Below, in pieces: positions 22,701 through 35,415 of a stretch of DNA of 64,000 bases. Below the pieces are notes generated by a model that saw nothing but the letters and a program-made list of their open reading frames with translations, had not been told where the DNA came from and searched no databases. How positions within the stretch are numbered: the first letter of the stretch is position 1; each line of letters opens with the position of its first letter. The position numbers and the translations under genes are program-made. This DNA is from Phlebiopsis flavidoalba (Eukaryota; Basidiomycota; Agaricomycetes; Polyporales; Phanerochaetaceae): positions 62,001 to 126,000 of the forward strand of contig JAOCPU010000002.1 of NCBI GenBank assembly GCA_035772785.1, read 5' to 3'.

Positions 22701-23600
22701 AGGGCAGGCTGACGCTGACCGTATCAGTCTGGTGTGGGGCCCAAACGATGAAGTCCAGTAGGCGCCCACGTTCGCTCAGGGCACATCTCGACGACCGAGC
22801 GCTCTCCTCGGCGGGAAATGGGATGAGCAGAGTGTACATGCCCGGCTGATCCAGTGTCATACGACGATCCCCAGCTGCTGCTCGACGGAACAGCGAAAGA
22901 AAGAGGAAGATGCGGACCGCTGGCGCGGACGGAGGCTTATCGCAGTCCATCGGAGGAATCGGACGGAGCACTGATCAAGAGTAGCTCAGCGATCCACGCG
23001 TCCGATTAGCATTGCGAGACGCAGCCTGGGGGAGGACGCCGCCAGGTGCAGCATCACAAGTGCGAGCCCACAACGGAGCGCACACCTTGCCCCGCCCGTT
23101 CCCCTGCAACGCCCCAGCTGCCTCCCCCACCCAACAAAGAGCATCACCGCTGCGGCGGTGTGAGCTCCACAAAAAACCCGGAAAACAGACACAACCACTC
23201 ACGCATATGATCGTCATAGTCGCTCTCCTCTCGTACTGCACGCCGCCCTTGGCGTACGCGTAGCGCCGCCACGTAGCGAGAATGTCCCAGTGCAGTATCG
23301 ATGCCTGCTGCGTGTGCGTACGGCCGGTGCGTCGCAGGACTGCTGTACCGGTGCGCTTCCGACCTTGATAGCGATGGGTGCGGGCGGGTGCCCCCCCCCC
23401 CCGATACGGTTGTATGGCGAGCGGCGCGTTGGGCCCGCCGGGGGCGAGGAGGACGCCGTTGTGGGCCGAGGGAACGAGGGCGCGTGCTTTGCGCCTGATG
23501 CTGGGGGTGTAGTTCGCTCGGGATGTGTACAAACACCGAGCGAGCGGGTTGCAAGGCGAACGGCGTGCGGTGCCAGTATGATTTTGACGTGGGCAGGGGA
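19798..23600 (-). pseudogene. GC-rich Pro/Ser/Arg-rich protein of unknown function, disrupted
   Basis: Read on the minus strand it gives pieces such as DILATWRRYAYAKGGVQYE, then KTHRTAGLTPILKHTPAP, PVMTLTEDEESPRKATATL, VLPKLALASPPRRVSF, SLVAALGPKPKRPTPAPAPA, a repeat of SPVKESSLPPS units, DDADIKYDPTENDLLSSPLS, RVAKKPKRAHTPVSRTPSPA, ETPLALALTRTLRSRVS, a conserved-looking end (MGKGDWTQLLAHILTAGHAA, LRAQWYYVPERDADKERAAL, YKQYYWKPLGKITRWDREDD) and a stop at 19798-19800. An intron with CTGAC branch point and CTGTAG acceptor lies near 21473-21529. The frame changes at least ten times. Most of the protein looks disordered; the last 150 residues look folded. The basic KKPKR stretch could be a nuclear signal. 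I recognise no family. High GC here opens all six frames, so the long overlapping frames on the plus strand are shadows. Confidence 0.55.
21326..21465 (-). repeat. 33-bp coding repeat, about four units
   Basis: Tandem units encode SPVKESSLLPS, SPVKESSLPPS, SPIKESSLPT and SPIKDSSPVP. A one-base shift falls between the third and fourth unit. SP-K sites of this kind are possible kinase targets. The repeat sits directly after an intron in the GC-rich gene. Confidence 0.7.
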
Positions 23601-25822
23601 GAGTTGTAGGAATAGCCAGAAAACCGCGTCTGTCAGGGGGGCTGTTCAAGCCCGCGAGCGTGGGTGGACCGTGACTGCATTAGAAATGTCTTTGCTCTCC
23701 AGTCTGTCTCTCCAGGACAGCGGGCGGGCAGGTGGGGGGTGTGGAAAACCGGTGTGTGAGAGGGACTAGAGACAAGGGGGAGATGTCGGCAGGAGGCAAA
23801 AGCGTGTCAGGGCGCTTTCCACAACGAATCGGAAAATATCCTCTTGGGACAAGGAGCCCGCGCCGTTGAAAGTGTATGCGGCTGTTTGGTCCCTTTCCAA
23901 CATACGCTTGACGCGCACTCGATCGGTCACGGCTCGTAACGGTCTTTTGATGGACCAATTATTCGTCCGGCGCCATGTGTGCGTGATGTGCGGCGTGCGA
24001 GCAGGACAAACGCGGGGATGGTGCAGGGAAATTTCCGACCTAGGCTCGGACATTCCCAGCCGCGTTCAAACTCAGCTGCTGCCGAAAGGCAGCTTCGTAG
24101 AAGCGGCTGGGCGCATCGGACGCGTCCTTGTCAACCCCCCCCTCTGGGCTTTTAAAGAGCACCCCCTAGGCCAACGAGACACAGTCGAACACATTATCAG
24201 CAAATTGCAAGCGAGCCCGCCATGCCAGTGTAGAACTGAAAATATTTCTAAAATATACGAGAACTGAGAAATACAAAATATGTGTCCAGGAATGGAACAA
24301 TGCCGGCGAAGGAAGAGAGCTCAATGAAAGCAAGTACTTCTGAGTGTGTGAGTACTCGTGTAGCGGAAAACGCAGCAACAATGACCTACAAGCTACTCCT
24401 CTGCGGCGTGTGTCCCATTGATCTTCGAGGGTTTATCCATGTCCAATGAGACGTACCCACGCGGTATCGAGACTGATAGTATCGCTCCAGGAAGAGGGAT
24501 TCTTCCTCGGCGGGCTGGTGCCTGAAAGGTCACTCATGACCACTGTCTGAGTCGCCACTAGAGTACGGCCTGCCATGGCATGGCTGTCATCGGTCATTTC
24601 CCGCTTCTATGCCGGAATTGATGTACTGCTGAGTAACCTAAGTTGGAGGGGCGGAATCTAACTGGATCCGCGCCGTCGTGCCACACTACACTGGGTCTAG
24701 AGATTTGGGATCCTAGGACCTGCTGCCGCACATAGATAGTACTCGCCGATAATGGAAGGGCACGAGGAACGCTCTGGAGTTTGTGTGTGAAAGCGTCTTG
24801 AACGCGTAATGGCGCAGGGAGCCGGCCATGAGGACCCAGGGAAATGCAGTTAGGAACCCACCTTGCACCTCCCGACACATAACGGCTTTTGTGAGAAAGC
24901 GGCGTTCCACTCCTTGCATCCGGCTCGGTCCTCCCTATAGCTCGGACGGTCCGGGCTCAATAACTCCTGCCCTTCTTCAACTTCTGTATACGTTCTGTGG
25001 TACAGCAAGCGATAGCCTGATCAATCGCTTGATATCTCGTGCCAAATCCGGACTTGTATGGCTTGGGTTCCCTGGTAGGAGTACCAAGTTCAGGATCGTG
25101 CGACCTTCGAGCGAGTAATGTGTCGGAGGATAGTACCACACATGGGGCTATCATTGTGAGCCATTCGGCAGAGGCGTTAACTACAACGCTTAGCTCGGTA
25201 GATTTGTCTGTTGAGCTAGTGGTGAGTAATGCTCTTTACGGAAACTTGATTCAACACTGGCACCTTAATCCAGAAATTCATGTGTTCTTGAATTTGCATC
25301 AATTCAACCTCGACCAAATCCTTTGTGGCACCTGTTGGATCACGACAGCCACTTATTCAATACAATTTTCCTGTCGAGCGAGTCTAGGTCAGAAACGAAG
25401 TCAAGCAACTCAACTAAATGACTGCTCACCGTAGTGGTTCAAGGCCATACGGTGGTGAGGTTGTGTACGAGGTGAAGACATTCTCGTATGCATACTTCAA
25501 GCAGGGCCCATCCGCGATACATTAAGCCAAAGACACGCACGCACGGTGACAACTCTCCCCAAGTCGCCCCACTCTTTACTGCGTCACTGTAAATTCGCGC
25601 ATGATGAGAGCATCGCGTAAGTACTGAAGGACAGCGTTCTCAACAGACCATATCACCCTTTGTAATTACCTTGTGGATCGTTTGTAATGCCTTCGTTGTG
25701 GATATCTACGTTGGCGTTCAATTCTGGTGACCGATCACTGGCTGAAGGTCTTGCGAGAGCCTCTCTTTCCACGTTCACGGGCGTAACCCACGTACTACTT
25801 GAGCAGGGTTTGCGAATTGCTC
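23601..25822. other. Intergenic, no gene recognised
   Basis: The left end is probably the upstream region of the GC-rich gene. Open frames of up to 133 codons (23866-24267 plus) have no motif. No repeat or promoter stands out. Confidence 0.4.
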
Positions 25823-27142
25823 TCAGAATCCTGCTTGCGTATGCATGGAGTAAATCATACGAGATATCTGGCGCCTCAAATCCGCTAGTGTCTTCTTTCC
25901 GGAAACCCGTAGGAGGCAGTGGAGTACCCGAGCATAGAGGCTAACGAAGATGAGGTCGCGGCATGCTCGAAAAGGCGGGAGTGATGATATGACAATTGGT
26001 TTGCGATCGAGAATAGTATTGTGGAAGGAGAGTGCGCCGGGATCAGCAGAGGAGTTCGGAGAGCCGTAATGGAGATCCCATGAATCCGTGAGCGTCATGC
26101 CATCTTGTGGTGGAAGAGACCGGGCATGAGAGAACAGCCCCAAAGAAATGAGAAGGCAAAACTGTCATGACCAGCTCGATTGAGAATAAGAGAGCGGATC
26201 CGAGCTACCTGGATAAACTGGTCGCTCCAGCTAGAAATCTTGACGAAACGAGAAAAGTCGGGGTGTCGTGGAAGTCCTTTCCAGTGGATAGGAACCATGT
26301 GTTTGACCACATCTGCGTTTTGCCCTGAGTAGTTGCTTCGTCTATACTCATGTACGGCAATGGGTAAGAAGAAGGGTTTTTATGATGTGCCGGGAATCGT
26401 TGTCAACATTACAGGTCGACGCGGGGTGCGGGCCAGAACAGTGTCCTTAAATCTTGAAAAGGAAATCACCACCAAAGAGAACTATGATGGCGTAAGATAG
26501 TGTGGTCCAAACGTTCGTTAAGTCTTGACGATCTTCATCTGAAGACAGAATCAAGTCTGAGATCTTGAGTGGTGAAGCGTTGTTGAACGTTTTTCGAGTA
26601 GGTCCGCCGTGCGCATATCTTCTGTAGACGACGCGTTGTAGAGCTTAAATGCTGTGGCACACGTACCATTCTCTTTGCACGGGCATCTTTCGCCGTCCAA
26701 CAACTTGCTCAGCAACTTTGAACACATTACGGTGTTGAGATTGTCCCATAGACGTAGGCCAATAAGTCTGTTGCGGCCTCGAGGCGCGTGGCGCTCATGG
26801 CAGTGCGAGACGCCATCCTATTCAGCTGAAGCCACCCTTTGTCTTCGTACCTCCATCCGAGTCGTTGGTCTCCTGACCTCAAGACAAGGCGCACTTCTGG
26901 CCATTTTCGGCTGCGTGGGGGGCGTGTTGTGTTGTCTGCCTCTTCTCGCCGCAATTCGCCTGCCCATCTCCTTCATTTTCCGCTTCCCATGCACAGTCTT
27001 CTTCACGCCAAGGCCCTTCAATTGGATCCTCACTGTCCCAGCCACTTCCACTCCATGCGTCGAATCTTCGCTGTCCGCCCAGAGGAATATATTCAAAATC
27101 CAGGTCTTCATCATCATCACTCTCGGGTGCAAGGTCGGGCAT
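25823..27142 (-). pseudogene. Acidic protein of unknown family, disrupted
   Basis: The minus strand at 26879-27142 begins MPDLAPESDDDEDLDFEYIP and continues FDAWSGSGWDSEDPIEGPW, an acidic Trp-containing segment unlikely to be chance. A shifted frame then gives DQRLGWRYEDKGWLQL and ATRLEAATDLLAYVYGTI. Near 26450-26640 follow TFNNASPLKISDLILSSDED and TLSYAIIVLFGGDFLF, the latter possibly a membrane segment. Towards 25823 come SWDLHYGSPNSSADPGAL and IISSLPPF-like text. The pieces read in the same direction and so probably belong to one gene, but I cannot fix introns or the end. No family recognised. Confidence 0.4.
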
Positions 27143-28845
27143 CTAGGAGAGCAGCCGTCGAAGTACTGTGCTTGTCCGCGCGCCGTCAAGCTTTGACTGT
27201 GAACTTGTTGGACGGCGTACGAGTGACCGCGTAGCTGATAGTAAGGCCCAGATGCGAGAGGAGCGCATGGTGATTAATTGTCTTGTTGCAACACCTTCGG
27301 CATAGGTTACTAAACCTAATAATAACTTTAGCGTAGTTGTTTCTGCTGGCTGCGAAACCCCTAAGCATGAAAGCGCCCCGCATTCATGGACGACCTATTC
27401 AGGTTTGGTGAGTGAAAATAGTATATTCGTACCCAATACGGAACAAGATTATAACTCACAGGGGGGGGGAGTGTCCTTACAGTGCTTCTTCGCTTCAAGG
27501 GGATAGGACCCTGGTTCCCTGGTCTGACTTGCCGACGTGCTGAAACGAGTTGAGGACGAGCCATAAGAGATGGACATCAGCTCTAAGAGCAGCTTTCCAC
27601 ACGGACCCACGCATAGTCAAGACCCAAGGCAAAGTCTCAGAGGATTTATATCCAAATACCTCGCGTTTTACTTGTCCGCAGAAAGCCGTCCTGCTTCCAC
27701 ACGGGCTTCTCCTTCATTGAATATGAGGAGCTGCTACGAATGTCATCGCGCCCAGTCACGGACGGTTCTTCGTGCAGTTTGAACTCTCGATTCGACTAGA
27801 TACCCAGAAGTCTAAGGACGGCGCGTACTAAACTGGCCCACCCCCACCCCCGTCTGGATCGGAGAAGAAGCCGTGGTATCGTTCATTGCCCTGGCTGGTT
27901 TTTTGTGGATTGTGAGACGGAACAGTCATGAGTTCTCCCCAGGAGATGAACCGCCCTGCGCACCCAGAAGCTTCACATACACGCAATTCCGAAGAAGATG
28001 TTTCTTCTTCTATGCTGGAGCACTGCCCCTATATCCAACCTCTCACGATTAATCTCTCCTCGGCTTTCCCATTTTCCGCAATTCTCTCATCCCTGTGCCA
28101 CTCCGCCTGCCCCGCGCTGCCGTAAACCTGTTTTTTCTGACCACCGACTGTTGCTCAGACTCTCAAGACTTGTAGCTCTTGGTGCCTTACGAGTGACTCT
28201 GCAGCTCGGACTCCACTGAATGCCTGTTGTCCGATGACTCCTCGGTCAACCGGCTGCCGGCCCAAGTTGCGCGCATACAACATTGTGTCACTAAACACCT
28301 GGTGAGGATGCTGACCCAAAGAGCCATGCCTGAGGTGCACCGTCCTGCCGTTTTTGGTGTAAGCGGATTGTTTTACCCCGCTGCGGGTATGAACGGAAAC
28401 GAAGGCTTGAACAGGACTCAGTAGGCTCTAGGTTCCTCGCTCGGCAGTATTGCCCAGCTGAGTGACGTTGAGGCCTGGACCTGCAGGGGGTAAATGTGCT
28501 CTTCCGAGATGCGGCTTTTGGGTTGAGAGTGAGATGATCTTGATATGGGTGTTGGTGTGGTATAGCCGTCTTTCAGAACCTTCACTTGTTGTGTGAGTTG
28601 GGCTCGGACGAGTTGCCACTTCGAGACGGTGGGTTCGTAATTTTCATTGGGAGATATATCATTTGATGATTTCTTTTGTGGTATGTAGATTCAATGCTGG
28701 TAATCGTGACAGGCATGCTGATCACGTAGACGAAAGTCGTCGCATAAGTTTTTGTCGTTGTTGTAGACAGACTCTGAGCCCAAAAAGGAATATCACGGCT
28801 TCTTTCCTCTTCTGTCACCGATTACCAGTCAGCCCCTATTTCAAA
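27143..28845. other. Intergenic, no gene recognised
   Basis: Includes a 9-base G run at 27461-27469. Frames of 60-80 codons lack motifs. The right end should contain the upstream region of the helicase gene; I see no clear TATA box. Confidence 0.4.
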
Positions 28846-31130
28846 ATGCCTCCAGATCCTGGCACAAGCCACTCGTCTCGAGATAATGGCAATAAAAGAA
28901 AGGGAAAATCATCAGCCACTCCGGGAAAAAACATAGGCCAAATACCACAGCAAGGCCTCACTAGTCACCAGATCTCGGTATTGAAACAGCGGCGTCTTCA
29001 GACAAATTTTCGTTGGCCTGAAGAGCCTCGGCTTTCATCAAGTGTTCGCGGTATAAAATCACAGTTTGAAGGTGTTAACACAATCATTCAAGCACCTACG
29101 GGAAGTGGGAAGACGGGCATTGTTGCTGGCCCATATGTGATGCCTGGAGCTTCCCGGAAAAGCGAAAGCCGTAACGATTATGGTCGTCCCACTGCTTGCA
29201 CTTGAATACGAGATGGTGAGAGCTATTCTAATTATTATAGCATCATTCTTTGACCAGTAAGTCATGCTCACAGATCAAAACCTTTCGCGATGAATTTTCG
29301 CTCGAAGCTGTGGCCATAAATAGTAACCATGAATCTTTCGACGACGCCAGGCCTCGTCAAGGTATTAATGAAAATCCAGAAATTGTGATGCTTTTGACGA
29401 GATACTCATTTATACACCACTGTTCACCTAGGACTTGCACACAAATGGCCGCTACTCAGTGGTTTCTGGTTTCCCCTGAAATGCTCCAGTCCCGTAGCTT
29501 TTTGTCGAGCTCCTCCTACGTCAACCGTCATTCACATATCGCGTCCTTTGCTATGGTTATCGACGAGGCACACTGTGTGTCGCACTGGGGAGCAGATTTT
29601 CGCCGCAAGAAGTACGGTAGCATTGGAACTGTCCGCGCATTCCTACCACGCCGTACGCCAATCATTTGCAGTCACGGCTACGCTTACAACGCACGCGTTC
29701 GACGAGATCTGTATGGAAAACTCCACTTTCCCAAGCATGGTAACGCATTTCACAATGCCGGAAATGACCGGCCAAATGTATCCATCGTGGTTCGCGCAAA
29801 ATGGAGCACCCACAGAATACGTACGCCGATCTCGACTTTGTTCTTCCCAGAACATTGAACATCTCGCGGATATCCCAAAGACCTACATGCAACTACGCAG
29901 ACGATATCAAGACTGGGTAACGAAATTGTCGAACACCTTGACGCTCTCCTCCCGGAAGCGGAATGTTGCACTAGCTACCCGAGGTGCAATCCGGCCATAC
30001 AATGCCACGCTTTCCGACGAGTATAAACAGCGAGCTATGGAAATGTTCAAGTCCGGAGAAATTCGAGTCATCAATGGTATGCACTGACGCAGCCGGGATG
30101 GTATGTGGTTCCCCGCAATAAACATTGTCTTAGAGCTAAATCAATACATCATGGTGTGCGTTCAGGGCTGCAATGTCCCAGACGTTGATCTGGTGGTCCA
30201 GTGGAAATTGCCCAAATCCCTTTCTTCCCAGTTTGTTTCAACGTGCCGGGAGAGCTGCGCGAGACGCGAAAGGGCCGCAAGGGCTTGGCTTGTTCTTTTG
30301 GTTGAGCGGTCGGCCTACGCGGTGGACATATCGTAGAGCGTTGGCCGCATGACATGGAAACAGAGCCCACATCGCACACAGCGTTCTGCAAAGTCAAAAT
30401 CGTTCGAAGACACGGCAAAGACGCGCTCGTAAACCTGCAAAAGCGAAAGGGAAAAAGGGCCCGAAAGGCTATGCCGAAGCACACGCCGCGTCAAGCGCGG
30501 CGGTACGGGGAAAAAGAAGACGCACTGATTGAGCCACGGACCAACAGCCTCCGCTAGGACACTGGAGAGGCGCTTGACGAAGGCGTGTTGGTATTTGTTG
30601 CAGACCACCGTGTGTCGACGCAAGGTGTGGCTTGAAGTTTTTCGAAAAGTCCTGCAGGTGCGTCTATGCAGTCCCTTGTAGGCCGGTGTGACAATGATTT
30701 TGTGTTTGATGTACCTATGACGTGTTTGCAGGGGAGCTCACAGTACCACTTAGTTGGTCGACCTCTGTGAATACACAAAATCTTTGCTTGACCACAGGGG
30801 GGGGGCTCTGCAGATCCTACATGGGCCCAAAGCCAGTGAGCACAAGACCAAGTAAAGGTTGGCAGAAATGCGTACCAGACCGGCTACAAACGCGCCGATG
30901 CTCCATCGCTTGATGACTGGCCGTGAAGACATCTTTCTCGCGTCAATCAATAGGCGAACGTCACGAGTTTGACCTCGGAGGCGAGTCCTCCCAAACGATA
31001 TTCTTATTCTCACGTCAATTGGCGCGAGCATTTCGCTTCCACGTTTGCCTGGAGTCCGATGGTCTAGAGGAGTATCTTCAGGTCAAAATGTGGTTTATGA
31101 GCGGGGGTATGTGAGTGATTACGGAAAAGA
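28846..31130 (+). pseudogene. RecQ-like ATP-dependent DNA helicase, disrupted
   Basis: Starts at the ATG at 28846 (MPPDPGTSHSSRDNGNKRKG). Superfamily 2 helicase motifs follow in order: Walker A APTGSGKT (29092-29115), TIMVVPLLALEYEM, an intron (29216-29273), KTFRDEFSLEAVAINS, VSPEMLQSRSF, DEAH in VIDEAHCVSHWGADF (29562-29573), AVTATLT, FHNAGNDRPNVSIVVR, DIPKTYM, GNEIVEHLDALLPEA, VCTDAAGM (intron 30101-30165) GCNVPDVDLVVQWKLP and motif VI QRAGRAARD (30239-30265). The C-terminal part includes QTTVCRRKVWLEVF and a probable Cys region (CDNDFVFDVP), then DDWREDIFLASI and LPNDILILTSIGAS. RecQ enzymes unwind DNA 3' to 5' in the nucleus. The closest type I remember is the agaricomycete group present in many copies, often beside transposons. 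At least eight one-base frame breaks disrupt it, for example an extra G at about 29914. Confidence 0.85.
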
Positions 31131-31609
31131 ACATCATCGTGCGTATATTTGGGCGCAGGAGCAATTGAGTCGTCAAGCCACTATACCGCCTTGCAGTATG
31201 TCCGAAAACCCGAGTTAAGTTTAACACTCAAAGTAGTTTGCTGAGTCAAATTGCCTTCTGAGGGACATGGAACGAGGAAAGCGCCTGGAAAAAACCGTGA
31301 GTAATGGTAGAGGCGAATGGTCCTTGTATCAGTTGGCCCTTCAGTAGGTCCCTGTCCGTAGGTTCCAAGCTCTTCCATCGTGACAGAACACGGCTTACGG
31401 TCAGCAATTCGGTTGAGGACGAGAAGGGACGGATGGGGAGGCCAGCGTAAGCGGAGGTCTGTACAGCATTAGAATTTTCGGATGTACAATGCGGTGCACA
31501 GGTCAGAACTCTAAACACGATTCTGCGCACCCTAGTCGGGAAGTGCTTCTGTGTGTTCTGCAGGCGGCTAGAGCATCATCCGGTCTGCTTACCGGCTTCC
31601 GCTGTGTCT
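31131..31609. other. Intergenic with a weak minus-strand frame
   Basis: The minus strand at 31246-31530 reads SRVLSRWKSLEPTDRDLLKG, which could be coding, but no family or splice pattern supports it. Confidence 0.3.
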
Positions 31610-31933
31610 ATGGCACGGCCCGTTTCAACCGACATGATTGTCCCACCACCCACAATAGCATACCCCCCGCTAGCGCGTACTCCAGCGTATACTCCTGCAC
31701 ATACCCCCACGCATACACCGCTTGTGTATTATTCCTCTGGAGCTTCTTCGACTTCGATGTGGATACTGCGCCCTCCTGCAACGCCACATCTACAGCAAAT
31801 GAGTTTGAGTTACGCGTCGTTGGCTCACAATGCTCAAAATGCCTACTCTTTGTATCAAGGACATCATAACCCCTGGTATGGCTCGTCGCCCGCCCTGGCC
31901 CGCCGGCGCAGCGTCGTTGTCTCACCGCCGTGA
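31610..31933 (+). CDS. Pro/Thr/Ser-rich short protein, hypothetical
   Basis: From the ATG at 31610 a frame of 107 codons reads MARPVSTDMIVPPPTIAYPP, then a TPAYTPAHTPTHTP repeat, then HLQQMSLSYASLAHNAQNAY and a stop. The composition suggests a disordered region, possibly part of a larger gene. I recognise no domain. It is one of few frames here with an ATG, a low-complexity signature and no interruption. Confidence 0.3.
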   Translation: MARPVSTDMIVPPPTIAYPPLARTPAYTPAHTPTHTPLVYYSSGASSTSMWILRPPATPHLQQMSLSYASLAHNAQNAYSLYQGHHNPWYGSSPALARRRSVVVSPP

Positions 31934-33274
31934 CGTCTCTTGCCAACCTGCTGGCCCCAGCCGTGCACCTATATGCGCAACGCCAGCGGTGGCAACCAGC
32001 TGAGGGGAGTGCAGTAGGGACACGTCCGGCTGCTTGGTATACGCGCCGCCGATGTTGCTGCCAGTTGCATCGATGCAGGACAACAGGTTAAGCGGTGCCC
32101 GTGCCCGCTTCGAGCGAGGGCCGATCATTTGGGAGGGCCGCTTTCATCTGGGAGAGCCGTGTGTCTTTGGGGAGGGCAAATAGGCAGTACAATAGAAGTA
32201 GAACGCAGGACAAGGTAGAGCGGAGAGAGGAGTTAGAGAGGGAAAGTAGACGAGACAGGGTGTACTTACATGCCTTTCATCACCATGCTTGCTTGTTCAT
32301 TTGCTCACGCTGTCAACAAACGGTGGGCACGGGCCATGCCAGTTTTGGGGCGTGTTTGTGTGCCAGCATGAACTCTGTTTGAATGTTAGAACACATATCT
32401 GCAACGTTTTTGTGGTGAGCGAGACTGTAGAACCCGCCGTAGTGCTTGCGCTGCCGTCAACGTGACCGAATGAATAGTGAATATAAATTGGCGCCGAAAG
32501 GGGGGGGGGTTCGACAAAACCGCGTCCGACTCCTCCAGCCGTTACTTATCAAGCGAGTAGGCCTGGTTACGCACTCCGACGCCGCCACCATCAACCCCAA
32601 GAAAAAGGCGCGGGTGGGCGAACCACGTGCCTCACGAGCGAACGGCGGTTACGAGCCTAATTTCGACCATCAACAGCCGCTGTTTCCACTCTGTCTAGGA
32701 GCGAAAGAGGCTGCATTTGTAGTCAGAACGTCGATCCTTCGTCACAAACGAATCCTCACCATTGTCTCGTCAGGACATTTAGCACGCCAAAGTCCCGTGG
32801 CGCATACACCGGCTATATCCTAGACAATCACATAAGCTGCTCTCCGAGGATTATCTTTTTTTTGTTGGATTGAGTTTAGGAAGCAAGGGGCGAAGCGCGA
32901 GGTAAAAGAGCGGGAACCTGAAGAGGGTGCAAGAGGAGGTGACAAAGACACAATGGCGGTTAACTTATAAGTACCTGCACCAAAAGCTACGCCACCCAAT
33001 CAATTCGCACGGTTTCAAGCTCCTCCACTTATCGTTTTGAGATTTAGAATGAGACACAGGTGCAAACGCTTTGCCAGCAAATCTTGACGCGAAGAAAGAG
33101 ACTGCGTTCATGTGACGTCATCGACCAGTGGCCAGTCATTGTCGCGGTGTGACACACTGAGCAATATATAGAGTCTAACTTAAAAGCTTGCTTCAAGGCG
33201 TGTATTCTAACAGAGCTACGAGTGACCAGAATAATGAACAAATTAAAAAAGTATTGTATGTTGTCAGTCAGTGT
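31934..33274. other. No gene recognised
   Basis: A 125-codon plus-strand frame at 32446-32823 contains a 10-base G run (32500-32509) and has no motif. Nothing else stands out. Confidence 0.4.
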
Positions 33275-34080
33275 TCAGTCAGCGTCCAAGCGGCACAAGC
33301 TTAATACGCAATATTCAAAGCCCCATCTTCTGGCAAGGCACCCCGCTGTCACCTTCACCGCAGCCACACCAAAATCGAGGCAGATCCCGATCATAAGGGC
33401 ACTTATCGTCAGGGCGCCCAGAAACTGGATGGTCCTCTCCACATCGTCGAGGGTGGCGTCCGGGGCGGTGGCCAAACGAATAAAGCTGGGGCGCATACGG
33501 CGCAGGACATCAGTGAAAACGACGTCTCGCACTCAAGGCGAAAGGGCTGTGCGGCGGCCCGACAGGGCCGGGCCGCGCCAGATGTGCGTGGACGTGCACG
33601 CGCCGGCGCACCGATGCGGAATGCGCGTGGGCTCGGCGGCGGCCATGCCCCCGCGGAACGTCTCAGTGGGGGAACCTTTGACTCGAATTCACTGTCGCGC
33701 GTTGCCGTCGGCTCGTCGATGACGTTCTGGGTGCGTCGCATGATTTTACACAGCCATGAAGGTCCGGAAAGGCAGGGTAATTTAAACCTCGATGAAAGCC
33801 GGAGGTCCACATTACAGCCATAGAAAGAAGGGAGTAAGGAAGGGGCGTCGGTCATCTTGCTTGTTGACGAGTACGGGCGTCCATACCATGCGCTGCGAAC
33901 AAAGATGAGCTGTGAGCGGAGCGAGACAGTAGGCCGGTACGTACGGTCTGCAACATGTCGATCAACATTGCCTGGGACATGGGCGGCATATTCTCCCACG
34001 CGGCCGTGCGGTCGGCTATTTCGTTCCATCGACTGAAGAAGACGCCGATCCTGAAGCCTTCAGGCGCAGTTCTATCTAAA
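33275..34080 (-). pseudogene. Fragmentary gene of unknown family
   Basis: On the minus strand the exon at 33945-34075 reads GFRIGVFFSRWNEIADRTAA, WENMPPMSQAMLIDMLQT. A good intron (33893-33944) joins it to RMVWTPVLVNKQDD. Downstream, a frame at 33275-33532 gives SFIRLATAPDATLDDVERTI with FLGALTISALMIGICLDFGV, a possible membrane segment, although another frame of the same DNA also reads plausibly. Frame breaks separate the parts. No family recognised. Confidence 0.4.
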
Positions 34081-35415
34081 AACCGGCACGTCTACTTGTC
34101 CGTTGTATGACCCCATCCTGTTGTTCATAATGGTCAGTAGAAGTTCCCGGTCTCCCTACGGGTGCACAAGTTGAAAACCCACCGGGAATCGGAAGTTATG
34201 CACGATATCGAGCACAACTCCTAGAGTCCAGTTTATCACACACTGATAAAAGACTCCGACAGGACCAACCCGCGGCAAAGACAGCCTTCTCCGACCTGAC
34301 CCCAAGAAATTCAACAACGTCAGAAAACGCTGCCATGCTCGGACTGACGACAACAGACCTGAGCGTTAACCCTGAGAAAAGGTTGGACGACGCGCTGCTT
34401 TGGAAGGTACTCCAGGCGGCTCATAACCGACTCGAGGAGAGAAGCGAACCCTCTCAAAGTGCGCAAAACTTCACTGGGCGGAGGGGACTTCAATCCGCGG
34501 GCGGGTGCTGGAAGGCGCTGTTCCCGGTGCAGATGGAGTCCCCGCGTTCGGAGATGACGTCTGCAAGGTCGAGCCCATCGAAGGGGAGGAATTTTGGAGG
34601 GTGTGGGCATTGTATCCGGGGAGTTTCGCTGGAGGAGGAGATGTCAGGGAGAGTGGAAAGACTGGCGTATGGAGACGAGACGCACCGGAGGGATTTATAA
34701 CCATGGCGCGCTCTAAAGAGGCCACAACCGCTGTAGCATGACAAGCAATTCCACAACGCCGCTTCAACGGTGGCGAAAACGAAAACGGTGATGTGGGCCA
34801 TTCTTAAGCGGACCACAGGGGCTTGGGTATTGTCGCCAATGCTTGACTTCAGACTCATGGACTAAAGGGGGAGCGCTGTTTAGCATGACGTCAAGTACAG
34901 GTGTGGCCTGGAATCTCACTAGACACAGGGCCGCGGCCAACGTATCGAAACGAGGACTTGGTGGTCTCTGGGAGGCCGAGGATGAGTTGACAACACCGCG
35001 AGGCGTTGTCCGCTTTGGCTATTGGCGGTAAACAAAGGGCTGACGTAAGCGGCGCGAGTCACGTGAGCCGCGTCCCGGCCACCGGGCCAAGTCGTCTGGT
35101 CTGTGGATGCCTACATGTCGTCTACTGCCACCACCATGTCGTTTGCCTTTACTGTCTATTATCCTCATCCCACTGAACCCATCCTAAAATCGGTCCTCCT
35201 TGACGAGATATAAGCGGGAGAGGATCAAAAAGCTCATAAGACAACGTTTTTCTAACCTCCATATATGATGCTCTCAAAGCACGCCATATGGGTTTGGCCA
35301 AATCTTTGCGTGTAAGACCATGATAAATACACGCTGTATAAAGTAGGAGTATACCATTATGCTCAAGTTTACTACGGAACCTTTCACTTAGCACTTTCAC
35401 TTTTCAGCCCGCAGG
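34081..35415. other. No gene recognised
   Basis: Open frames on both strands at 34335-34858 overlap each other and have no motif. It may include the 5' end of the gene to the left and the upstream region of the kinase to the right. Confidence 0.35.
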
